DNA of 64,000 nucleotides, from positions 930,001-994,000 of the forward strand of contig NZ_CP180191.1 of the NCBI RefSeq assembly GCF_047549485.1, given 5' to 3'. The translations under genes and the position numbers were made by a program. Each line of letters begins with the position of its first letter. Positions within the stretch are counted from its first letter, which is position 1. The notes under the pieces are model-generated. The model had not been told where the DNA came from. It did not search any database and saw only the letters and a program-made list of their open reading frames with translations. Origin of the DNA: Piscinibacterium candidicorallinum (GTDB lineage: Bacteria > Pseudomonadota > Gammaproteobacteria > Burkholderiales > Burkholderiaceae_C). Of the stretch, positions 43,237 through 51,114 are shown in pieces.

Positions 43237-44247
43237 ATGGAAGTATCAACTCACAGCAAAGATTGCCCGCCTTCGAGTTGGGCTCGTCTACTCGCGTTCG
43301 GAACGTCAGCCATCATTCTGCTCGGGCTATCAGGTCAAGTGAGTGCGCTGGAAGACCGAGATATTGATGCCTTGGTCAGTTCATACCTACAGGCGGTCAA
43401 TCCAGACAAAAAGCAGGCGGCCTTCTGGGAAGCAATCGGAGAGATCAGAAACGAACGAAAAGCGGGCCGACCTGAAAAAGCACTTGAACTGGCAACGAAG
43501 CTAGCGTCAGCTCTCACTGAGGACTACAAGCTCTTGTCAGTGACTGAATCCCAGATTGGGGAACTTCACGTAGACCTCAAACAATGGGCTCTTGCAAAGT
43601 CACACTTCACGAATGCCCTACGACTGGAAGAAGCTCGGCACGCTACAGAGATTGAGCGAGTCGAGGGGCCACTAATGTGGCTCGCGGGAGTGTCGATACA
43701 ACTTGGCGAGGTCGACGTCGCCGAGCGGCACTACATTCGCCTACTCGAAATGAAGCAACAGGCCCATGGACCACTCCACTACAGCGCAATCAGTCAGTTG
43801 TGGGCGCTCGCGAATCTAGCTCTGCGCCGAAGTGACCTGCTCAAAGCCGAGAGATACATCAAACAAGAACTGGACATCTGGCGTACCAAGCCAATGTTCT
43901 TCGGAGTATCCCTTGGTGATGAATCTACAGCGCTCCAAAACTTAGGTTCAGTGCGCGCCCACCAAGGCAAGTTCAGCGAGGCAATCTCTCTGCACTTAAA
44001 GGCAAGGGATCTTCTCCAGACTCCCATACGGTTGGCTTCCAAAGACGGGAGCGGGATTGGCGCTGGAACGCTTGCGAGGGCGATAGAGTGCGAAGAGCGC
44101 CTGACTGCTCTATATGAAAGAGCCGGGAACGCAGTGGCGGCAGAAAAGCACACCAGATACCGTCAACAATTTCAGGCGCTTGTTTCACACCCTCCATACG
44201 TGTTAACCCATGCCCTTTGGTACCAGGCGTTGCTTCCTCTCCCCTGA
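43237..44247 (+). CDS. Cassette 4: TPR-like protein with N-terminal hydrophobic segment
   Basis: A 336-residue protein. The N-terminus has a hydrophobic segment (LLAFGTSAIILLGLSGQVSA) that is a signal peptide or anchor. The rest looks like helical TPR-type pairs: GEIRNERKAGRPEKALELAT, LKQWALAKSHFTNALRLEE, GEVDVAERHYIRLLEMKQQ, RSDLLKAERYIKQELDIW and GSVRAHQGKFSEAISLHLKA, with A/Y/L positions of tetratricopeptides. Likely a periplasmic or membrane-bound scaffold. Large for a gene cassette; G+C is clearly below the core genes. Confidence 0.78.
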   Translation: MEVSTHSKDCPPSSWARLLAFGTSAIILLGLSGQVSALEDRDIDALVSSYLQAVNPDKKQAAFWEAIGEIRNERKAGRPEKALELATKLASALTEDYKLLSVTESQIGELHVDLKQWALAKSHFTNALRLEEARHATEIERVEGPLMWLAGVSIQLGEVDVAERHYIRLLEMKQQAHGPLHYSAISQLWALANLALRRSDLLKAERYIKQELDIWRTKPMFFGVSLGDESTALQNLGSVRAHQGKFSEAISLHLKARDLLQTPIRLASKDGSGIGAGTLARAIECEERLTALYERAGNAVAAEKHTRYRQQFQALVSHPPYVLTHALWYQALLPLP

Positions 44248-44248
44248 T

Positions 44249-44739
44249 GTCTACGCCTTCTATATGGACGCCCCTGAGCACAGCAAGATCTGATCGTTGA
44301 GGGCTGGCTGGGCGAGAAACTTGCAGTCATCTATCCGGCGCCTGAAGTGGGATCGAGAGCATCCCGTGCCGACATGGAATCTGCGAAGCTGCGGCGCCAC
44401 ACGCCACAACCCGTTTGCTTCCTGCGGCAGGCGGAGCTGCCGGAAGAGTGATCGGCGTCGCGCAGCCTGGGGCATCACCCGCCTGGTCATGATGGCCGCC
44501 ACTGCCAGCAGCTTGTCGCGCGGCACCACCGGGCGCATCAGCTCGGCGCGGGCCCGTATCGTTCACACCATGCACTGCAAAGACGTTCTTGGCGAGATCG
44601 ACACCTAAGGTCAGAATAGCCATGGACTTCACCTTCCGGATGAGTTGATGAGATTTCGCACTTCCCATCGTGGCACTCAGTTGCCGGTTGCCGCAACGCG
44701 GCTAGTTCGGGACGGGGAAGTCCCTTTCATTCGTTAGGC
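44249..44739 (-). mobile_element. IS1111/IS110-type remnant, copy 2, inside attC of cassette 4
   Basis: Left attC half GTCTACGCCTTC at 44249, remnant 44261-44732, right attC box GTTAGGC at 44733-44739. The remnant is nearly identical to copy 1 over its length, including the transposase N-terminus from 44623 on the minus strand (MAILTLGVDLAKNVFAVHGV) and the same frameshift and deletion. Identical decay in two copies means that the defective form was duplicated after it decayed, or was moved by another active copy. Confidence 0.85.
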
Positions 44740-44742
44740 GTC

Positions 44743-45381
44743 ATGAACCACGACTCGGCACTTCCAGAGATTGAAAGACGCCTGGCGAACATGCCTGAGC
44801 CGTGGCGTTCTGTGTTAGCGCCATACACCCAAGTGGCGGCTGCAAGGGGAGCAGCCGTCGATCCTGAGTCTCATGCGCTGCTGCTTGGTCCAAGGCCAAA
44901 GTTGGGCCGCTACGCCCACGACATCTGCATGTTCCCCCCTGCGACTCCAAGCGAACTCGCCCAGTACGAGGAGTCGCTTGTGGTTTCACTTCCAATGAGC
45001 GTTAAGGCGTACTTGCTGGCGTTCAACGGTGGGATGTTCTTCCAGTTCTCGGTCTGGGGCGCTGATCACTTCTATGCTCAGCACCCGTGGCCCGCCAAGG
45101 AACGACCTCGCTGGCACTGCGCCGACATCGGTACGGATCTGGTCATTCGCAGGCGAAGGTCTTCCAACGCTGTACCAATGCTAGGTGCGCGAAACGTGAC
45201 GCTCAATGAAGTCCACCACTACTTTCCCCTCGAGCGTGGAGTCGTTGCGCTCGATTCACATGGCAAGCAAGTTGACTCATGGCCAGACATGGAGAATTGG
45301 CTGAAGAGTGAACTCTCTGCGGCAGCGGCATTCACGGAAGAGTGGAGCAACGCCATGGCCGAACTACTAAAGGCGCAATGA
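44743..45381 (+). CDS. Cassette 5: SMI1/KNR4 (SUKH)-like protein
   Basis: A 212-residue soluble protein. The SUKH core is seen in MFPPATPSELAQYEESLVVS then LPMSVKAYLLAFNGGMFFQF, the standard pattern (P-x-E-L-x-x-x-E-x-x-L-x-x-x-L-P-x-x-x-x-x-F-L-x-x-x-N-G-G), and in the C-terminal HYFPLERGVVALDSHGKQV strands. Possibly an immunity protein, but no cognate toxin is encoded nearby. The ATG follows the GTTAGGC core by 3 nt. Its attC left box GCCTAAC (45383-45389) comes right after the stop. Confidence 0.82.
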   Translation: MNHDSALPEIERRLANMPEPWRSVLAPYTQVAAARGAAVDPESHALLLGPRPKLGRYAHDICMFPPATPSELAQYEESLVVSLPMSVKAYLLAFNGGMFFQFSVWGADHFYAQHPWPAKERPRWHCADIGTDLVIRRRRSSNAVPMLGARNVTLNEVHHYFPLERGVVALDSHGKQVDSWPDMENWLKSELSAAAAFTEEWSNAMAELLKAQ

Positions 45382-45382
45382 C

Positions 45383-45613
45383 GCCTAACCCTTCGTATAT
45401 GGACTCCCCCAAGCACAGCAAGATCTGATCGTTGACGGCTGGCTGGGAGAGAAACCTGCAGTCGTACATCCGGCATCTGAAGTGGGATCGAGAGCGTCCC
45501 GTGCCGACATGGAATCTGCGAAGCTGCTGCGCCACACGCTGCAAGCGGCAGGCGGAGCTGCCGGAAGAGTTATCGGCGTCGCGCAGGCTGGGGCATCACC
45601 CGGCTGGCCATGA
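45383..45613 (-). mobile_element. IS1111/IS110-type remnant, copy 3, at attC of cassette 5
   Basis: The intact left attC box GCCTAAC and CCTT are followed at 45394 by the same CGTATATGGACTCCC end as in copies 1 and 2. Similarity continues for about 220 nt (with about a 15-nt deletion) to GGCTGGCCATGA near 45613 and then stops; the transposase N-terminus and the right attC half are missing. This is the most truncated copy, and it lies at the distal end of the array. Confidence 0.82.
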
Positions 45614-45956
45614 GGGTCGATCAGACCCATCGCAAGTGTTGAAGCAAATCGGTGTTGAAGTTCACACAAGCCGCTCAGGCCCGGTTTGGCGAAGCGACGC
45701 GTTGGACCACGTGCCCAAGGGGCCTTGCTGCTAGGCGGCCGCGCGTGGTGGACGGATTGGGCTTCCCGCTTGCCCCATGCCCAAGGCGGGGTTTCAGCGA
45801 GCACCGCTCGCTGCCGCCGCAAGACTGAGCGCTTGCAAGCGCGAGGCCCCTGCGCCACAAGCCGGTTGTTGGGCGCGGTTCTCCAGCCAGTTTGGCCTGA
45901 AGAACCGCATGGAGAGCCGATCTCACTGACCCGGCCTGGGCACGGACGCCCGGGCG
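45614..45956. repeat. Distal edge of the island with repeats W and Y; no gene
   Basis: No coding sequence is supported here. 45765-45780 has CCCGCTTGCCCCATGC, related to motifs at 26847, 40526 and 51935. 45786-45816 (repeat W) matches 53047-53077 on the opposite strand at 29 of 31 positions. 45875-45908 is a hairpin GCGGTTCTCCAG / CTGAAGAACCGC (repeat Y) followed by GGAGAGCCGATCTC, which is shared with 26798. GTTGGGC at 45868-45874 could be a last attC core. The pepO stop follows at 45957. Confidence 0.7.
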
Positions 45957-48050
45957 CTACCAGATGCGGATGCGCTGATCCACCGGCTTGAAGAGCTTGT
46001 CGCCGTCCTTGGTGCCGAAGGCGGCCTGGAAGCCGTCGTGGTTCTTGACCACGCCGTTGGCGCGGAACTCCTCGGGCGAGTGCGGGCCGGCCTGCATGCG
46101 CTGGATCATGCGTTCGGGGCGGGTCTTGCTGCGCCAGGCCTGGGCCCAGCCGATGAAGAAGCGCTGCTCGCCCGTGAAGCCGTCGATCACCGCTGCGGGC
46201 TTGCCGGCCAGCGACAACTTGTAGGCGCGGTAGGCAATCTGCAGGCCGGAGAGGTCGGCGATGTTCTCGCCCAGGGCGACGCGGCCATTCACGCGCTGGC
46301 CGGGCACGGGCTCGTAGGCGTTGTATTGCTCCACCAGGCGCAGGCCGAGGGCCTCGAAGGCCTTGCGGTCCTCGGCCGTCCACCAGTTGCGCAGGCGGCC
46401 CACGGCGTCGTACTGGCTGCCCTGGTCGTCAAAGCCGTGGCCGATCTCGTGGCCGATCACGCCGCCGATGGCGCCGTAGTTCACGGCGTCGTCCGCATTG
46501 AGGTCAAAGAAGGGCGGCTGCAGGATGGCGGCCGGGAAGACGATCTCATTGCCGCTCGGGTTGTAGTAGGCGTTCACGGTCTGCGGGGTCATGCCCCATT
46601 CCGTGCGGTCCACGGTCTTGCCGACGCGCGAGGTGGTGCGGGCGTAGTCAAAGCGGGCGGCGCGGATGCGGTTGCCCAGCGCGTCGCCGGCGCGCACCTC
46701 GAGTGCGGTGTAGTCGCGCCAGACGTCGGGGTAGCCGATCTTGGTGCTGATGGCGGCGAGCTTCTTGCGCGCTTCATCCTTGGTGGCCGGGCCCATCCAG
46801 GTCAGGCCATCGATGCTCTCGCCATAGGCGCGCATGAGGTTGTTGACCATGGTCATCATGCGTGCGCGCGCTGCAGGCGGGAAATGCCGCTCCACGTACT
46901 GCTTGCCCACGGCAAAGCCCAGTGCGCTGTTGATCTCGGCAATGGCGAGCTGCCAGCGGGCGCGCTCGGCTTCCAGGCCGGTGAGTGTGCGGCCACGCAG
47001 GGTGAAGCTCGCGTCGCGGAAGGCCTTGGGCAGCACCTGCACGGTGGCGTCCACCAGCCGGGCGCGGGCATAGGCCTGCCAGGCAGCCAGGGGTTGCTCG
47101 CTCATGAGCTTGCCCAGCGTGGCGGCGTAGTCCTTTTGGCCCAGCGAGATCTTGTTCTGCGCGGTGGCCTGCAGGCCGGCGCCGGCCAGCAGTTCGGCCC
47201 AGGGCAGCTGCGGCGCGGTGGCGCGCAGTTCATCGAGCGTCATGGGGTTGTAGACCGCGCGCGGGTTGCGCAGGCGGGCGGGCTCCCAGTGGGCGCGGGC
47301 AATCTCAGTTTCCAGCGCCAGCACGGCGGCGGCGCTCTGCGCCGGTGTCTTGTCGCCAATCAGGCCGAACACGGTTTCCAGATACTTCACATAGGCGGTG
47401 CGGGCATTGGCAAAACGCTCGCCCTCGGCCAGATAGAAGTTGCGGTTGCCCAGACCCAGGCCGCTTTGCCAGGCGAAGGCGGCGTAGACGGTGGGGTTCT
47501 CGGCATCGGCGCGTACGCGCAAAGACAGCGGTGACTCCGCCAGACCCTGCCAGCGGCCAAACAGTGTGGCCAGATCAGCCGGGGTCTTCACGGCATCCAC
47601 CTCGGCAAGCAGCGGGCGCAGCGGCGCAATGCCTGCGCGCTCGATGCCGGCTTCGTCCATGAAGCTTGTCCAGTAGGCGGCAATCTTGGCGGATTCACTG
47701 CCCGCGGCCTGCGGCTTGGCGGCCAGCTCTTCGATGAGCTTCCGCACATTGGCGTCGGACTCGTCGCGTAGCTTGATGAAGGTGCCCATGCTGTCGCGGT
47801 CGGCCGGGATCGGCGTGGACGCGAGCCACTTGCCGTTCACAAAGCGGAAGAGGTCGTCCTGCGGGCGCACGCTGCGGTCGATCCACTGCAGCTCAATGCC
47901 GCTGCGCGGCGTGCCCGCGCTCTGGGCCGCGGCCGAGGCAGCAGATGCAGCAGACTGGCCCTGCGCCAGCGGCGCGTGGGCGGGCAGAGTGACACACAGA
48001 ACAGACAGCAGGGCCGATGCGAGGGGGCGCAGGCCGAGGGCACGCTTCAT
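45957..48050 (-). CDS. pepO: M13 family zinc metallopeptidase (PepO/neprilysin-like)
   Basis: A 697-residue secreted endopeptidase for short peptides. The N-terminus has a Sec signal peptide (LASALLSVLCVTLPAHAPLA). Catalytic motifs: NAYYNPSGNEIVFPAAILQP, the zinc site GHEIGHGFDDQGSQYD (HExxH variant HEIGH), and GENIADLSGLQIAYRAY with the third ligand Glu. The C-terminus ends FKPVDQRIRIW, close to the family's CxIW/VW ending. It converges on the integron island, with its stop 33 nt after repeat Y. Confidence 0.94.
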   Translation of the reverse strand: MKRALGLRPLASALLSVLCVTLPAHAPLAQGQSAASAASAAAQSAGTPRSGIELQWIDRSVRPQDDLFRFVNGKWLASTPIPADRDSMGTFIKLRDESDANVRKLIEELAAKPQAAGSESAKIAAYWTSFMDEAGIERAGIAPLRPLLAEVDAVKTPADLATLFGRWQGLAESPLSLRVRADAENPTVYAAFAWQSGLGLGNRNFYLAEGERFANARTAYVKYLETVFGLIGDKTPAQSAAAVLALETEIARAHWEPARLRNPRAVYNPMTLDELRATAPQLPWAELLAGAGLQATAQNKISLGQKDYAATLGKLMSEQPLAAWQAYARARLVDATVQVLPKAFRDASFTLRGRTLTGLEAERARWQLAIAEINSALGFAVGKQYVERHFPPAARARMMTMVNNLMRAYGESIDGLTWMGPATKDEARKKLAAISTKIGYPDVWRDYTALEVRAGDALGNRIRAARFDYARTTSRVGKTVDRTEWGMTPQTVNAYYNPSGNEIVFPAAILQPPFFDLNADDAVNYGAIGGVIGHEIGHGFDDQGSQYDAVGRLRNWWTAEDRKAFEALGLRLVEQYNAYEPVPGQRVNGRVALGENIADLSGLQIAYRAYKLSLAGKPAAVIDGFTGEQRFFIGWAQAWRSKTRPERMIQRMQAGPHSPEEFRANGVVKNHDGFQAAFGTKDGDKLFKPVDQRIRIW

Positions 48051-48167
48051 GAGCAGGTCTCCGGAGGAAGAGGGCCTGTGCCGCGGGTTGCGTCACGGGC
48101 AGCGCAGGAGTCTATGGGGCCGCCTTGCGCGGGTCATCCGCACAAGCCCCGGACGTTGCTTGGCTGA

Positions 48168-49091
48168 CTACAGACTGTGATGGGCGAACTGGCTGACCAG
48201 CCAGTCGCAGAAGGCCTTCACCTCGGGCGCGTCGGCCCGCTCCGGGTTGCGCAGCAGGAAGTAGCCGTAGCGCGAGGGCAGGCGCTGCGAGAAGGGCGCC
48301 ACCAGTTCCCCGCGCTCGATGAAGTCGTCGATGAAGGGCCGGCGGCCCAGGGCCACACCCTGGCCGCGCGCGGCGGCCTGCAGGGTCTGGTCGATGAAGT
48401 TGAAGACCAGACGCGCCGCCGGCTTCACGTTCTTTACGCCCGCAAGCGCAAGCCACTCGGGCCAGTTGTGCTCGCGGCTGCTGGTGCCGGCGTCTTCCAT
48501 CACCAGCTGCGTGAAGCGGGCGAGGTCCTGCGGCGTCTTGACTGGCCCGTGACGCTCGATCAGCGAGGGTGCCAGCACGGGGGTGTAGTCCTCCATGGTG
48601 AGCGCAATGGCGTCACGCGGCGCGGTGTCGGCCCGCGTGAGGCGGATGGCCACATCGAACTGCTCGGCCACGAGGTCCACCTTCAGCTCGGTGGAGTCGA
48701 TGCGCAGCTCCACCCCCGGCGCTACTCGCGAGAAGGCCGGCAGTCGCGGTATCAGCCACAGCGAGGCAAAGGACGGGAACGTAGTGATGGCCACGCGCCG
48801 CTGGGTCTGGCCACTGCGCAGCTCCTGCACGCTGGCGTCCACCTCGGCGAGCGCCTTGCGTACCGCCTGCGCCAGCCGGTGGCCGGCGTGGGTGAGTTCG
48901 AGTGCGCGCGTCTTGCGGGTGAACAGCGGCTGGCCCACGTCGTCTTCCAGCGCCGCCACCTGCCGCGAAATGGAGCTTTGCGTGAGGCTGAGCTCCTTGG
49001 CCGCCTGGGTGAAGCTCAGGTGGCGGGCTGCGGCATCGAAGCCGCGCAGGCTGTCGAGCTGGATGGGGCGGGTGCGGGCGCGGCGGGTCAT
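48168..49091 (-). CDS. LysR family regulator (GcvA-like)
   Basis: A 307-residue regulator of the GcvA-like subgroup, with RPIQLDSLRGFDAAARHLSF at the N-terminus, and the HTH TQAAKELSLTQSSISRQVAA followed by LEDDVGQPLFTRKTRALELT. The effector domain has VAITTFPSFASLWLIPRLPAF and the FDVAIRLTRADT segment. Start ATG at 49091 is chosen to place the RPIQLDSLR block near the N-terminus; an ATG at 49106 adds five residues. It is divergent from the DUF2917 gene, a pairing known in related bacteria. Confidence 0.9.
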   Translation of the reverse strand: MTRRARTRPIQLDSLRGFDAAARHLSFTQAAKELSLTQSSISRQVAALEDDVGQPLFTRKTRALELTHAGHRLAQAVRKALAEVDASVQELRSGQTQRRVAITTFPSFASLWLIPRLPAFSRVAPGVELRIDSTELKVDLVAEQFDVAIRLTRADTAPRDAIALTMEDYTPVLAPSLIERHGPVKTPQDLARFTQLVMEDAGTSSREHNWPEWLALAGVKNVKPAARLVFNFIDQTLQAAARGQGVALGRRPFIDDFIERGELVAPFSQRLPSRYGYFLLRNPERADAPEVKAFCDWLVSQFAHHSL

Positions 49092-49141
49092 GTGTGGAGC
49101 ATACATGCGTTCAGTGCATGCATGGGATGGGTGCAAAGCGT

Positions 49142-49170
49142 TTGTCCGGAGGCTGCAGCGCACCTAGTCT
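49142..49170 (+). promoter_or_regulatory. Candidate promoter for the DUF2917 gene
   Basis: TTGTCC (49142-49147) and TAGTCT (49165-49170) are separated by 17 nt, a plausible -35/-10 pair ending 39 nt before the ATG at 49210. GTGCATGCATGG nearby (around 49115) is palindromic and could serve the divergent LysR regulator. Both calls are by eye only. Confidence 0.35.
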
Positions 49171-49209
49171 GCAGCCTGAGTCCAAGGCGGACCGGAAAGG
49201 AGCTTCACC

Positions 49210-49533
49210 ATGAACCACGGGGTGTATTACGAGTTGCAGGCCGGCGAGCTGCTGCGCCTGCCGCGGCTGGAGAGGACCCTGCGCGTCATGCAGGGGCGGG
49301 TCTGGATCACGGCCGCCGAGCAACTGGAAGATCGCGTGCTGGATGCGGGGCAGGACTGGCCGGCCGCAGAGGCGCGCGAGGTGGTGATCGAGGCCCTGTG
49401 CGCTTCGCGGGTGCTGATCCTGAGCCCACAGGCTGCAAGCAGCGATACACGCATGCGTATGGCGCAATCATGGATGCATAACGCGCATGCATGGTGGCAG
49501 CGTCTGCGCAACCAGCGGCCGGCGACAGCTTGA
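49210..49533 (+). CDS. DUF2917 domain-containing protein
   Basis: A 107-residue protein. The DUF2917 pattern is visible: YELQAGELLRLPRLERTLRV then MQGRVWITAAEQLEDRVLDA (the G-R-V-W-(I/L)-T core), a small all-beta cupin-like fold. The C-terminus is His/Trp/Met-rich (RMRMAQSWMHNAHAWWQRLR). A good ribosome binding site (AAAGGAG) precedes the start. Function unknown; the divergent LysR gene suggests that it is its target. Confidence 0.85.
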   Translation: MNHGVYYELQAGELLRLPRLERTLRVMQGRVWITAAEQLEDRVLDAGQDWPAAEAREVVIEALCASRVLILSPQAASSDTRMRMAQSWMHNAHAWWQRLRNQRPATA

Positions 49534-49679
49534 TCCGCGCAGGGCGCGGGTGCGCCCACGCGGCGAAAGAACAGCGGCTGAACGCCTTGCTCTGCGGGCG
49601 CCGGATGTGCCATGCCGGTGGCCGATAATGCGCGCCTGCTGCACCGCACCCGCGGTGCGCCCCTGCAGGACGCACTTTC

Positions 49680-50513
49680 TTGGACATTCTTCTGCTGATC
49701 AAGGCCGCCATCATGGGTGTGGTGGAGGGCCTGACCGAATTCCTTCCCATCTCCAGCACCGGCCACCTGATCCTGGCGGGCGATCTGCTCAATTTCCAGG
49801 GCGAGAAGGCCAAGGTCTTCGAGATCGCCATCCAGACGGGCGCGATCGTCGCAGTCATCCTCTTCTACTGGCAGCGCGTGTGGTCCACCGCCGCCGGCAT
49901 CCAGCATGATGAAAAGGCACGCCGCTTCATCATCAACGTGCTGATTGCCTTTTTCCCTGCCGTGATTCTTGGCCTGGTGTTCGGCGCGGCCATCAAGGCG
50001 CATCTGTTCACGGCGACGGTGGTGGCCACCACCTTCATCATCGGCGGCTTCATCATCCTGTGGGCCGAGCGGCGTCAGGCGAAGAACCCGGCGGCCGTGC
50101 GCGTGGCCGAGGTGGATGACATGACCTATGCCGATGCGCTGAAGGTGGGCCTCGTGCAGTGTTTTGCCATGATCCCGGGTACCAGCCGCAGCGGCGCCAC
50201 CATCATCGGCGGCATGCTGCTGGGCCTGTCGCGCAAGGCGGCCACGGAGTTCAGTTTCTTCCTCGCCATTCCCACGCTGATCGGCGCAGGCGTGTATTCG
50301 GTCTACAAGCAGCGTGATCTGCTGTCGCTGGCGGACGTGCCGATGTTCGCAGTGGGCGCGCTGTTCGCCTTCCTGAGCGCATTGGTGGTGGTGAAGTGGC
50401 TGGTGCGCTATGTGTCCTCGCACACCTTTGTGCCCTTTGCCTGGTACCGGATCGTCTTCGGCATCGTGGTGCTGGCCACGGCGCACTTCGGCATCGTGAG
50501 CTGGTCGGATTGA
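49680..50513 (+). CDS. uppP: Undecaprenyl-diphosphate phosphatase
   Basis: UppP (BacA) dephosphorylates C55-PP to recycle the peptidoglycan lipid carrier and gives bacitracin resistance. The 277-residue polytopic protein has both signatures: VEGLTEFLPISSTGHLILAG near the N-terminus and IPGTSRSGATIIGGMLLGLS in the second half. It begins with TTG (DILLLIKAAIMG), supported by AGGA about 9 nt upstream and the family's N-terminal sequence. Confidence 0.95.
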   Translation: MDILLLIKAAIMGVVEGLTEFLPISSTGHLILAGDLLNFQGEKAKVFEIAIQTGAIVAVILFYWQRVWSTAAGIQHDEKARRFIINVLIAFFPAVILGLVFGAAIKAHLFTATVVATTFIIGGFIILWAERRQAKNPAAVRVAEVDDMTYADALKVGLVQCFAMIPGTSRSGATIIGGMLLGLSRKAATEFSFFLAIPTLIGAGVYSVYKQRDLLSLADVPMFAVGALFAFLSALVVVKWLVRYVSSHTFVPFAWYRIVFGIVVLATAHFGIVSWSD

Positions 50514-50514
50514 C

Positions 50515-51102
50515 ATGATCCAGGCCCCGCCGGAGCTGCACACCGAACGCCTGACGCTCCGGCTGGCCCTGCCCGATGACGCGGCGTCGACCGTCGCGTT
50601 CTTCGAGCGCAACCGCGCCCATCTGGTCCGCTGGGACCCACCCGCGCCCGAAGGCTTCTATACCGAGCCCTATTGGCGCCGGTACGGCGAAACCGCGGTG
50701 GGCGAGTGGTCTACCGGCAGCGCGGTGCGCCTGAACGTGTTTGCGCGCGGCGATCTGGGCCATGACCGGCAGCTGCTTGCCCGTATCAACTTCACACAGA
50801 TCGCGCGCGGGCCGTTTCATTCCTGCGTGCTGGGCTATTCGCTGGACGGCGGCCAGGAAGGCCGCGGGTTGATGAGCGAGGCACTGCGCGCGTCCATCGA
50901 CTTCATGTTCAGCGCCCAGCAGATGCATCGCATCCAGGCGGCCGTGCGCCCGGAGAACCTGCGCAGCCTGGCGGTGATGCGGCGCCTGGGCTTCCAGTGC
51001 ATCGGCCTGGCGCCGATGTACCTGTTCATTGACGGCGCATGGCGCGACCACGAGCTCTACCAGCTCATCAACACCGCGATGGATGTGCGCCAGGCCCCCT
51101 AG
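50515..51102 (+). CDS. GNAT N-acetyltransferase (RimJ/RimL-like)
   Basis: A 195-residue acetyltransferase with ELHTERLTLRLALPDDAAST at the N-terminus, the RimJ-type block FHSCVLGYSLDGGQEGRGLM SEAL, and VRPENLRSLAVMRRLGFQCI at the C-terminus, which resembles ribosomal-protein N-acetyltransferases. The ATG follows the uppP stop by 1 nt, so the two are co-transcribed. The substrate cannot be fixed from sequence. Confidence 0.88.
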   Translation: MIQAPPELHTERLTLRLALPDDAASTVAFFERNRAHLVRWDPPAPEGFYTEPYWRRYGETAVGEWSTGSAVRLNVFARGDLGHDRQLLARINFTQIARGPFHSCVLGYSLDGGQEGRGLMSEALRASIDFMFSAQQMHRIQAAVRPENLRSLAVMRRLGFQCIGLAPMYLFIDGAWRDHELYQLINTAMDVRQAP

Positions 51103-51114
51103 CGCGAACCCGCG

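Noticed and set aside
46038..47534. A 498-codon plus-strand frame opposite pepO, and a 547-codon minus-strand frame opposite pilL (17619-19262)
   Set aside because: Both lie wholly over strong genes, have low-complexity His/Ala/Gln composition and no ribosome binding site.
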